This document shows positions 1 to 6,875 of a stretch of 14,930 nucleotides of DNA, one piece after another. The first letter of the stretch is position 1. Each line of letters opens with the position of its first letter. This stretch comes from Lachnospiraceae bacterium (GTDB lineage: Bacteria > Bacillota > Clostridia > Lachnospirales > Lachnospiraceae): contig JAILIO010000295.1 in the NCBI GenBank assembly GCA_024695225.1, forward strand, positions 1 to 14,930, in the 5' to 3' direction. Both the position numbers and the translations under genes were made by a program. Under the pieces are notes generated by a model, which saw nothing but the letters and a program-made list of their open reading frames with translations, was not told where the DNA came from and did not search any database.

Positions 1-1901
1 GTGCCGACCAGATACAGATCCTGGAAGGACTGGAGGCAGTCAGAAAAAGACCGGGTATGTACATCGGTTCCACATCTCTCAGAGGACTCCACCATCTCGT
101 ATATGAGATAGTCGACAACTCTGTCGATGAGGCCATAGCCGGTTTCTGTACGAATATCATCGTAAATCTGAATAAGGACGGCAGTTGTACGGTTATGGAC
201 AACGGCCGCGGCATTCCTGTGGGGATAAATCACAAGGCCGGCATACCGGCAGTTGAGGTGGTCTTCACCATACTTCACGCCGGAGGCAAATTCGGCGGTG
301 GCGGATACAAGGTTTCCGGAGGACTTCACGGCGTGGGTGCTTCCGTTGTCAATGCTCTTTCAGACTGGCTTGTGGTTGAGATCAGGCACGAGGGAAAGCT
401 TTACGAGCAGAGATACGAACGCGGTCACACCATGTATCCCCTTAAGGAGACGGGCACCTGCGGACCGGATGAGTCCGGGACAAAGGTCACATTCTTCCCC
501 GACGCCACCATCTTTGACGATATCTGTTTTGAATTCGATACCCTTAAGACCAGGCTCAGGGAGACGGCATTCCTCACAAAAGGCCTCAGGATCGAACTGA
601 ACGACCTGAGAGGTGAGGAAAAGGAAAGCCGGGTCTTCCACTACGAAGGCGGAATCAGGGAGTTTGTGGAATATTTAAACAAAAACAAGCAGACCCTTTA
701 CCCTGAGATCATGTATTTCGAAGGACTGAAGAACGGCGTGCTGGTGGAAGTGGCTATGCAGCACAACGACACTTACAACGCCAGCGTTTATTCCTTCGTG
801 AACAATATAAACACTCCCGAGGGAGGGACACATCTGGAAGGCTTCAAGAACGCCGTGACCAAGACCTTCAATGATTACGGCAGAGACCAGAAGCTCCTCA
901 GGGATTCGGAGCCAAATCTGTCGGGAGACGATATAAGGGAAGGTCTTACGGGGATAGTCTCCATCAAGATAGAGGATCCCCAGTTTGAGGGACAGACGAA
1001 ACAGAAGCTTGGAAACGCCGACGCCAGAGGGGCTGTCATGTCTGTGGTGTCAGAGCAGCTCACTTATTTTCTTGAGCAGAACCCCTCCGTGGGAAAGGCC
1101 ATCATCGAGAAATCAGTGCTGGCCCAGCGCGCCAGGGAGGCCGCAAGAAAAGCCAGAGATCTCACCAGGAGGAAGAGCGCCCTTGAAAACACGGCCCTTC
1201 CCGGAAAACTTGCAGACTGTTCCGACAGGGATCCCAAGAAATGTGAGATATACATCGTCGAGGGAGATTCCGCAGGAGGCTCCGCAAAAACCGCGAGAGA
1301 CAGGGCGACCCAGGCGATACTCCCCCTGAGGGGAAAGATCTTAAATGTCGAGAAGGCGAGACTGGACCGCATCTACGGAAATGAAGAGATAAAAGCCATG
1401 ATCACGGCCTTCGGCACCGGGATCCACGAGGACTTCGACATTTCCAAACTCAGGTATGACAAGATCATAATCATGACGGATGCCGACGTGGACGGCGCGC
1501 ACATCGCCACCCTTATGCTCACATTTATTTACCGGTTCATGCCGGAGCTTATAAGACAGGGCCATGTGTACCTGGCAAAACCTCCCCTCTACAAGCTGGA
1601 CAGGTCCGGAAAATCCTGGTATGCGTACTCGGATGACGAGCTGGCCGGTATCATAAACGAGGTGGGAAGAGACCAGAACAACAAGATCCAGCGTTATAAA
1701 GGTCTGGGTGAGATGGATGCGGACCAGCTCTGGGATACCACAATGGATCCCGAGCACAGGATCCTCCTCAGGGTAAATGTGGACGGAGACGACGAGTCCG
1801 AGGTGGATATCACCTTTGACACCCTTATGGGCGACAGGGTGGAACCCCGCCGGAACTTCATCATAGAGAATGCAAAATTTGTTAAAAATCTGGATATCTG
1901 A
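1..1901 (+). CDS. gyrB: DNA gyrase subunit B (5' end outside the window)
   Basis: This is the ATPase subunit of DNA gyrase, which pairs with GyrA to introduce negative supercoils. The reading frame is already open at base 3, where it reads ADQIQILEGLEAVRKRPGMY; the real start lies a few codons outside the window, and the ATG at 57 is internal. GHKL ATPase motifs are visible: the N-box EIVDNSVDEA (about 105-134), DNGRGIPV (about 198-221) and the glycine-rich lid GGKFGGGGYKVSGGLHGVG. The Toprim motifs EGDSAGGSAK (about 1260-1290) and DADVDGAHI (about 1480-1505) follow, then QRYKGLGEMDADQLW near the end. About 632 residues are visible, the size expected of a Gram-positive GyrB without the large proteobacterial insert. 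ParE was considered, but DADVDGAH (rather than DADTDGAH) and an adjacent gyrA with a GyrA-box favour GyrB. gyrA follows after 47 bases. Confidence 0.97.
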   Translation, partial: ADQIQILEGLEAVRKRPGMYIGSTSLRGLHHLVYEIVDNSVDEAIAGFCTNIIVNLNKDGSCTVMDNGRGIPVGINHKAGIPAVEVVFTILHAGGKFGGGGYKVSGGLHGVGASVVNALSDWLVVEIRHEGKLYEQRYERGHTMYPLKETGTCGPDESGTKVTFFPDATIFDDICFEFDTLKTRLRETAFLTKGLRIELNDLRGEEKESRVFHYEGGIREFVEYLNKNKQTLYPEIMYFEGLKNGVLVEVAMQHNDTYNASVYSFVNNINTPEGGTHLEGFKNAVTKTFNDYGRDQKLLRDSEPNLSGDDIREGLTGIVSIKIEDPQFEGQTKQKLGNADARGAVMSVVSEQLTYFLEQNPSVGKAIIEKSVLAQRAREAARKARDLTRRKSALENTALPGKLADCSDRDPKKCEIYIVEGDSAGGSAKTARDRATQAILPLRGKILNVEKARLDRIYGNEEIKAMITAFGTGIHEDFDISKLRYDKIIIMTDADVDGAHIATLMLTFIYRFMPELIRQGHVYLAKPPLYKLDRSGKSWYAYSDDELAGIINEVGRDQNNKIQRYKGLGEMDADQLWDTTMDPEHRILLRVNVDGDDESEVDITFDTLMGDRVEPRRNFIIENAKFVKNLDI

Positions 1902-1948
1902 CGAGAAACCTTATCCCGGACAGACCTTCAGTGACGGAGAGATAAATA

Positions 1949-4426
1949 ATGGCAGATCAGGAAAACAAAGACGGAATCACTTTTGACAAGATAGAGGATG
2001 TAGATCTCAAGAAAAAAATGGAGGAGAACTACATAGATTACGCCATGAGCGTCATCGCCTCCAGAGCCATTCCCGATGTGAGGGACGGTCTGAAGCCTGT
2101 GCAGCGCAGGATATTATTTTCCATGACGGAGCTGTCAAACACTCCTGACAAGCCCCACAGGAAATGCGCCAGGATCGTGGGTGACACCATGGGTAAATAC
2201 CATCCCCACGGGGATTCATCCATTTACGGAGCCCTGGTCAATATGGCCCAGGACTGGAACACCAGATATCCACTTGTGGACGGCCACGGAAACTTCGGAT
2301 CCATGGACGGTGACGGCGCGGCTGCCATGAGGTACACCGAGGCCAGGCTTTCAAAGATCAGCATGCAGATGCTGGCCGACATAAATAAAGACACCGTTGA
2401 TTTCATCCCCAACTTCGATGAGACCGAAAAAGAGCCGGTGGTACTGCCGTCCAGGTATCCAAACCTCCTGGTGAACGGCACTAACGGTATAGCGGTGGGC
2501 ATGGCCACGAACATTCCTCCCCACAATCTGAGGGAGATAGTAAACGCCGTGAACACCATGATCACAAACCGCACCGAAGAGGGAAGGGAAACTGATACGG
2601 AGGAACTTTTAAAGCTGGTTCCGGCCCCTGATTTCCCGACGGGCGGTATCATACTGGGGACCTCCGGCGCCCAGGAAGCCTACAGGACAGGCCGTGGAAA
2701 GGTGACGGTCAGAGCTGTCACCGAGATGGAGAGCATGCAAAACGGCAAGACCAGGATTTTGGTCACTGAGCTCCCCTACATGGTAAATAAAGCCAATCTC
2801 ATCAGAAAGATCGCAGACCTGGTCAAGGACAAGAAGATCGACGGCATCACTGATCTGAGGGATGAGACCAGCCGTGAGGGTATGCGCATAGTCATAGAGT
2901 GCCGCAGGGACGCAAACCCCAACATTATCCTGAATAAGCTTTGGAAACATACCGAGATGCAGAGCACCTTCGGTATCATCATGCTGGCTCTGGTGAACAA
3001 CGAACCCAGGATCCTTTCCCTTAAGGGGATGCTTACGGAGTATATCCGTCATCAGGAGGAAGTGGTCACCAGAAGGACCAAATACGATCTGAACAAGGCG
3101 GAGGAGAGGGATCACATCCTGCAGGGTCTGCTGATAGCCCTGGACAATATCGATGAGGTCATAAAGATCATCAGAAGTTCCGCCAATACCCCGGAAGCAA
3201 AGGAAAGACTGATAGAACGGTTCAGCCTTTCGGAGAAGCAGGCCAATGCCATTGTGGAAATGAGACTCAGGACTCTCACCGGTTTGGAGAGAGAGAAGCT
3301 TGAGCTGGAGCATGAGGAACTGCTGAAAAAGATCGCAGAATACAAGGCCATACTCGGAGACAACAACCTGCTTCTGAATGTCATAAAAGATGAGATCACG
3401 GTGATCGCAGAGAATTTTGGTGATGACAGGAGAAGCCGCATCGGCAGTTACGAAGGGGATATCGAGACAGAGGATCTGGTCCCCAATGAAAATGCGGTCA
3501 TAGCCATGACTTCCCTCGGGTATGTGAAGAGAATGAACAGCGATGAATTCTCCACCCAGCACAGGGGAGGCAAGGGCATAAAGGGAATGACCACCATAGA
3601 TGACGATTACATTGAGGATCTTCTCATGGCGGGGACCCACAGTTACATTATGTTCTGCACCGACAAAGGGCGTGTCTACAGGCTGAAGACCTTCCAGATC
3701 CCCGAAGCCTCCAGGAATGCCAGGGGCACGGCTGTGGTGAACCTGCTGAATCTCCAGCCGGATGAGAAGATCACCGCCATGATACCGGTTAAGGAATACT
3801 CGGATGAAAAAAACATCTTCATGGTGACCAAGAAGGGCGTGGTAAAGAAGACTCCCATGTCACAGTTCTCCAGGATCCTGAAGAACGGCCTCAAGATGAT
3901 AAATCTCGACGACGACGATGAACTCATAGAGGTCAAGAGCACCGATGAAAATGAAGACATATTTATCGTCACCAGAAACGGCATGTGCATAAGGTTCAAT
4001 GAGGGAGAACTCAGGCCACTTGGCAGGGACGCCCGGGGCGTCCGCGGCATAAAGCTCAGAAAAGGTGACGAGGTTGTGGGTATGCAGATCACTACCCAGG
4101 GATCCACACTGCTGATAGCCAGTGAAAATGGAATGGGCAAGAGGACAGAGCTTGAACAGTTCACAAGACACCACAGAGGCGGTCAGGGGATAATGTGTTA
4201 CAAGATCACCGAAAAGACCGGAGCCGTGGTGGGCGTTAAGGCTGTGGATGACGAACATGAGATAATGATGATCACCACAGGCGGTGTGATCATACAGATC
4301 AGCATGAGCGATATCAGGGTCATGTCCAGAGCGGCATCCGGAGTCCGTCTCATCAAACTTTCGGATGATGTGAAGGTGGCAAAGATCGCCAAGGTCAGGG
4401 AAGAGATCAAAGAGGATGAGACCTGA
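1949..4426 (+). CDS. gyrA: DNA gyrase subunit A
   Basis: This is the 825-residue DNA cleavage and rejoining subunit of gyrase. The ATG is preceded by GGAGA at 1936-1940 with an 8-base spacer. The N-terminal breakage-reunion domain is canonical (ENYIDYAMSVIASRAIPDVR at about 26-45). The catalytic tyrosine is Tyr129 in AAAMRYTEARL. The C-terminal DNA-wrapping domain carries a GyrA-box variant, QHRGGKG, at residues 537-543, which separates it from ParC. The quinolone-resistance region reads HPHGDSSIYGALVNMAQ: Ser90 matches E. coli Ser83, but Gly94 stands where E. coli has Asp87 and many Firmicutes have Glu. The gene ends in TGATG, so its stop shares one base with the next start, which suggests translational coupling. 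Confidence 0.98.
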   Translation: MADQENKDGITFDKIEDVDLKKKMEENYIDYAMSVIASRAIPDVRDGLKPVQRRILFSMTELSNTPDKPHRKCARIVGDTMGKYHPHGDSSIYGALVNMAQDWNTRYPLVDGHGNFGSMDGDGAAAMRYTEARLSKISMQMLADINKDTVDFIPNFDETEKEPVVLPSRYPNLLVNGTNGIAVGMATNIPPHNLREIVNAVNTMITNRTEEGRETDTEELLKLVPAPDFPTGGIILGTSGAQEAYRTGRGKVTVRAVTEMESMQNGKTRILVTELPYMVNKANLIRKIADLVKDKKIDGITDLRDETSREGMRIVIECRRDANPNIILNKLWKHTEMQSTFGIIMLALVNNEPRILSLKGMLTEYIRHQEEVVTRRTKYDLNKAEERDHILQGLLIALDNIDEVIKIIRSSANTPEAKERLIERFSLSEKQANAIVEMRLRTLTGLEREKLELEHEELLKKIAEYKAILGDNNLLLNVIKDEITVIAENFGDDRRSRIGSYEGDIETEDLVPNENAVIAMTSLGYVKRMNSDEFSTQHRGGKGIKGMTTIDDDYIEDLLMAGTHSYIMFCTDKGRVYRLKTFQIPEASRNARGTAVVNLLNLQPDEKITAMIPVKEYSDEKNIFMVTKKGVVKKTPMSQFSRILKNGLKMINLDDDDELIEVKSTDENEDIFIVTRNGMCIRFNEGELRPLGRDARGVRGIKLRKGDEVVGMQITTQGSTLLIASENGMGKRTELEQFTRHHRGGQGIMCYKITEKTGAVVGVKAVDDEHEIMMITTGGVIIQISMSDIRVMSRAASGVRLIKLSDDVKVAKIAKVREEIKEDET

Positions 4427-5376
4427 TGAAATGTTCCCAGTGTAATTCGGAACTGCTTGATTCCGATACCTTTTGTCCCATATGCGGCGCAAAGGTTGTA
4501 AAGGCGGGGAGATGTCCCCACTGCGGGGCGGCCCTGAGGCCCGGAGCCAGATTCTGCCAGAGCTGCGGAAAATCCGTAAACGATGTGGTCTTTACCTCCG
4601 ATCCGGAAGAACCCCCGGAAGAAGAGACAGAAGAGCTGTCTGCTCCGGAAGAGATATCGGACAGAGAGATACCTTTAGAAGAAGTTGAAAAAAACATAAT
4701 CTTGGAAGCTGCTCATTCCGTGATAAAAAGAGACCGGGAAACGGGAGATGGCAGAAGGGAAACAGCGCCTTCAGACCGGGAGAGACCGGACTTCGATGAA
4801 GAAAGACACCACTCCCGGGGCCGCAGATCAGCAGACCGCAGGTATGACCGCATGGATGACAGAGAAGTCCATCGCAAAAGAAAAACCCGGGAAATGCGGG
4901 AGCGGGAAGATTATGAGTACGACGACGAGGACGACGACGGCACAGACAGGGGTCTCAGGATCGCCATGATAATAGTCGGGGCTGCCATCGTCTGCGCTTT
5001 TCTGATCCTGATCTTCGGGGAAGTGAGGGATAAGAGGAACAGCGATATGGCAGCGACTGAGACCGAAACCTCGGGGGATATGGAAAACGGCGTCCCCATG
5101 CAGGCAGGACCCGGCATCAGCGGAGATGCTTCCGGGCCCAAGGTCTTGGGAACCGTGATGATAGTCAAAGATGTGAGAGTCAGGGCTACCCCGTCCACAG
5201 ATGAAGACAATATCCTGGGAACAGTAAGCGCCGGCGAAAAATTTGATTTTCTGGGTTATTCGGAAAACAGAAACTGGGTTCACGTGTATTTCACGGTTGA
5301 CGGAAACCCGGTGGAGGGATATATTTCTTCCGGATATGTTCAGGTGCAGGAAAATACGGACGGAGGATCGAAATGA
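4426..5376 (+). CDS. Double zinc-ribbon, single-pass membrane protein with SH3-like domain
   Basis: This 316-residue protein has no name I recognise, but its parts are clear. Two zinc ribbons lie at the N-terminus: Cys3, Cys6, Cys17, Cys20 and Cys30, Cys33, Cys44, Cys47. Residues 54-100 are acidic, and 100-176 are a highly charged stretch rich in Arg, Asp and Glu. A membrane helix follows at about 177-199 (IAMIIVGAAIVCAFLILIFG). Residues 205-240 look like a flexible linker. The C-terminus (about 240-308) resembles a bacterial SH3 domain, with VRVRATPSTDEDNILGTV and a final GYISSGYVQV. The expected topology is zinc ribbons and charged region in the cytoplasm, SH3-like domain outside, possibly at the cell wall. 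It overlaps gyrA by one base and murG by four. A wall-related or wall-sensing role is inferred from the SH3 fold and murG; no enzyme motif is seen. Confidence 0.85.
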   Translation: MKCSQCNSELLDSDTFCPICGAKVVKAGRCPHCGAALRPGARFCQSCGKSVNDVVFTSDPEEPPEEETEELSAPEEISDREIPLEEVEKNIILEAAHSVIKRDRETGDGRRETAPSDRERPDFDEERHHSRGRRSADRRYDRMDDREVHRKRKTREMREREDYEYDDEDDDGTDRGLRIAMIIVGAAIVCAFLILIFGEVRDKRNSDMAATETETSGDMENGVPMQAGPGISGDASGPKVLGTVMIVKDVRVRATPSTDEDNILGTVSAGEKFDFLGYSENRNWVHVYFTVDGNPVEGYISSGYVQVQENTDGGSK

Positions 5377-6446
5377 AAACCCGTAAAATAATCCTTACGG
5401 GAGGAGGAACAGCGGGTCATGTAACACCCAATATCGCGCTGCTCCCCTATCTCAAAGAAGAAGGCTTTGAACCCTACTACATAGGGTCTTTGAACGGAAT
5501 AGAAAAAAGGCTTATAGAAGAACAGGGAATACCTTACTACGGGGTTTCCACCGGTAAGTTCAGAAGATACTTCGACCCCAGGAATTTTTCCGATCCCTTC
5601 CGCGTGTTCCACGGAATGCAGCAGGCCAGGAAGATAATAAAGCAGATAAAGCCGGATGTGCTCTTTTCAAAGGGGGGCTTTGTGTCTGTCCCCGTGGTCA
5701 GGGCCGCGGCAAGCCTTAAGGTGCCCTGCGTCATCCATGAATCCGATATGACTCCGGGCCTGGCAAATAAGCTTTGTATACCCGTTGCCCAGAAGGTTTG
5801 CTGTAATTTTCCTGAAACACTGTCGGTTATGCCGGCCGGAAAGGCTGTTTTGACGGGGACTCCCATCAGAAGCGAGCTCTTCAACGGCAGCAGGAAGAGA
5901 GGCCTGGAACTGTGCGGATTTGACGGTCAAAAGCCCATTTTCATGGTGATCGGCGGTTCCCAGGGTTCTGCCTCGGTAAATGAAGCCGTGCGCGGCATAC
6001 TTCCCCAGATACTTCCGGGCTATGATGTGGCCCATATTGCCGGAGAAGGCAAGATGGACAATCTCCTTCTGACAAAACCCGGTTACAAACAGTTTGAATA
6101 TCTGACGGATGAGCTTCCCCATCTCTTTGCCGCTGCAGACATAGTTATTTCCAGGGCGGGAGCCAATGCCATATGTGAGCTTTTGGCTCTGAGAAAGCCC
6201 AATATCCTCATACCCCTTCCCACAACTCAGAGCCGTGGGGATCAGCTTTTGAACGCCGCATCCTTTGAGAAGGCCGGATATTCCATCGTCATCGATGAGG
6301 ACGACCTGACCCAGAAGTACTTCCTGGAAAAGATCGCCGAACTCTGGAGAGACAGAAAGAAATATATAAGCCGCATGTCCCAGTCTCCCATAGTGGATTC
6401 TTCAAAAAAGGTCATGAATATCATAAAAGGAGTTATAAAGGACTGA
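5373..6446 (+). CDS. murG: UDP-N-acetylglucosamine:lipid I N-acetylglucosaminyltransferase
   Basis: MurG transfers GlcNAc from UDP-GlcNAc onto undecaprenyl-pyrophosphoryl-MurNAc-pentapeptide (lipid I) to make lipid II at the inner face of the membrane. The 357-residue length is normal. It has the GT-B fold signatures of the family: the first glycine loop GGGTAGHVTPN (10-20), FSKGGFVSVPV (98-108), HESDMTPGLAN (122-132, in place of the proteobacterial HEQN form), the second glycine loop GGSQGSASVNE (194-204), and the UDP-GlcNAc region from SRAGANAICELLALRKP (260-276) to QSRGDQLLNA (286-295). The ATG overlaps the preceding stop as ATGA and has GGAGG at 5362-5366 with a 6-base spacer. murG usually sits in the division and cell-wall cluster; here it is the last gene of a gyrase cluster. 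Confidence 0.97.
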   Translation: MKTRKIILTGGGTAGHVTPNIALLPYLKEEGFEPYYIGSLNGIEKRLIEEQGIPYYGVSTGKFRRYFDPRNFSDPFRVFHGMQQARKIIKQIKPDVLFSKGGFVSVPVVRAAASLKVPCVIHESDMTPGLANKLCIPVAQKVCCNFPETLSVMPAGKAVLTGTPIRSELFNGSRKRGLELCGFDGQKPIFMVIGGSQGSASVNEAVRGILPQILPGYDVAHIAGEGKMDNLLLTKPGYKQFEYLTDELPHLFAAADIVISRAGANAICELLALRKPNILIPLPTTQSRGDQLLNAASFEKAGYSIVIDEDDLTQKYFLEKIAELWRDRKKYISRMSQSPIVDSSKKVMNIIKGVIKD

Positions 6447-6516
6447 TCAGGCATCGATCCGGGGAATGAAAATAAACTGATCCGGGGTCGCAGAAGAATT
6501 ATCAAAGGACTGATCA
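6437..6516 (+). repeat. Short direct repeats after murG
   Basis: The 13-base word AAAGGACTGATCA occurs at 6437-6449, spanning the murG stop codon, and again at 6504-6516. Between the copies, GATCCGGGG occurs twice (6456-6464 and 6479-6487). This looks like a small local duplication. No function is evident. Confidence 0.6.
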
Positions 6517-6559
6517 AAGGGGAATTCAATAGCGGAAAAAGAACATATAAGGCACTGAT

Positions 6560-6603
6560 AATGGTTTGATAAAGGTTTTCCCGGGAGATCAGGAAAAACC
6601 ATT
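6560..6603 (+). repeat. Inverted repeat / hairpin downstream of murG
   Basis: AATGGTTT at 6560-6567 is the exact reverse complement of AAACCATT at 6596-6603. Nested within, GGTTTTCC (6574-6581) can pair instead with GGAAAAACC (6592-6600), with one unpaired A. No T-run follows, so a terminator role is not evident; it could stabilise the 3' end of the murG transcript. Confidence 0.5.
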
Positions 6604-6615
6604 ACAGATAAAACA

Positions 6616-6674
6616 GAACCGGGCCGGCAGCAACGCTGTCGACCCGGTTCTTAAGAGGGAAAGTTTTTCTTTTT
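6616..6674 (+). terminator. Probable terminator of the gyrB-gyrA-murG operon
   Basis: A near-perfect 16-bp stem pairs 6616-6631 with 6635-6650 across an AAC loop, with one C-A mismatch and one G-T wobble; the outer arms are GAACCGGG and CCCGGTTC. The T-rich run (6664-6674) starts 13 bases after the stem rather than directly, so this is not a textbook intrinsic terminator. It is nevertheless the strongest stem in the gap and lies between two operons. Confidence 0.6.
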
Positions 6675-6725
6675 AATGAAAGTAAGCAGGAAGTAAAATA
6701 TATCCTTGTACTCTCATAAGCATAT

Positions 6726-6756
6726 ACTTAAATTGTGTCAAATATATGACTTAAAT
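6726..6756. promoter_or_regulatory. Candidate operator repeats upstream of the pgi promoter
   Basis: ACTTAAAT occurs at 6726-6733 and 6749-6756, 23 bases apart, close to two helical turns. The second copy belongs to an inverted repeat, CTTAA-ATA-TTAAG (6750-6762). TTAAATTGT at 6728-6736 recurs at 6841-6849, next to the expected transcription start. The spacing would suit a direct-repeat-binding regulator such as an AraC-type protein, but in A+T-rich DNA such matches can arise by chance. Confidence 0.25.
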
Positions 6757-6804
6757 ATTAAGCATTTATTAATTTTAGAATGCATTTTCTCTCAATTCCA
6801 TCTC

Positions 6805-6833
6805 TTGTTAAAAAATATCAATGATGATATGAT
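6805..6833 (+). promoter_or_regulatory. Vegetative (sigma-A type) promoter for the pgi operon
   Basis: TTGTTA at 6805-6810 and TATGAT at 6828-6833 are 17 bases apart, the optimal spacing. A TG one base before the -10 (TGA-TATGAT) gives an extended -10 element. Transcription should start near 6840, leaving a leader of about 36 bases. A weaker alternative is TTGTGT (6733-6738) with TATTAA (6756-6761), also 17 bases apart. Confidence 0.65.
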
Positions 6834-6862
6834 AATGAAGTTAAATTGTCTTTGGTTTTTTT

Positions 6863-6869
6863 AAGGAGG
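6863..6869 (+). promoter_or_regulatory. Ribosome binding site fixing the pgi start
   Basis: AAGGAGG lies 6 bases before the ATG at 6876. It rules out the upstream in-frame TTG at 6846, which precedes this site. Confidence 0.85.
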
Positions 6870-6875
6870 TCTTTT

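Larger units (their letters stand above)
6447..6875. other. Non-coding region between murG and pgi
   Basis: This 429-base gap has no convincing gene on either strand. From 6447 to about 6660 it holds short direct repeats and two hairpins, at 6560-6603 and 6616-6650. From about 6660 to 6875 it is markedly A+T-rich and holds the pgi promoter, candidate upstream operator repeats and a ribosome binding site. No riboswitch fold or small RNA gene was recognised. Confidence 0.75.

Noticed and set aside
2609..3640. A 343-codon open frame on the minus strand inside gyrA
   Set aside because: It is antisense to conserved gyrA codons and shows no motif or upstream start signals.
1..4426. Topoisomerase IV (parE/parC) instead of gyrase
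   Set aside because: The GyrA-box variant QHRGGKG in the C-terminal domain and DADVDGAH in the B subunit favour gyrase.
6846..6875. Upstream TTG start for pgi
   Set aside because: The AAGGAGG at 6863-6869 lies inside that extension and points to ATG 6876; the extra residues are not part of the family's normal N-terminus.
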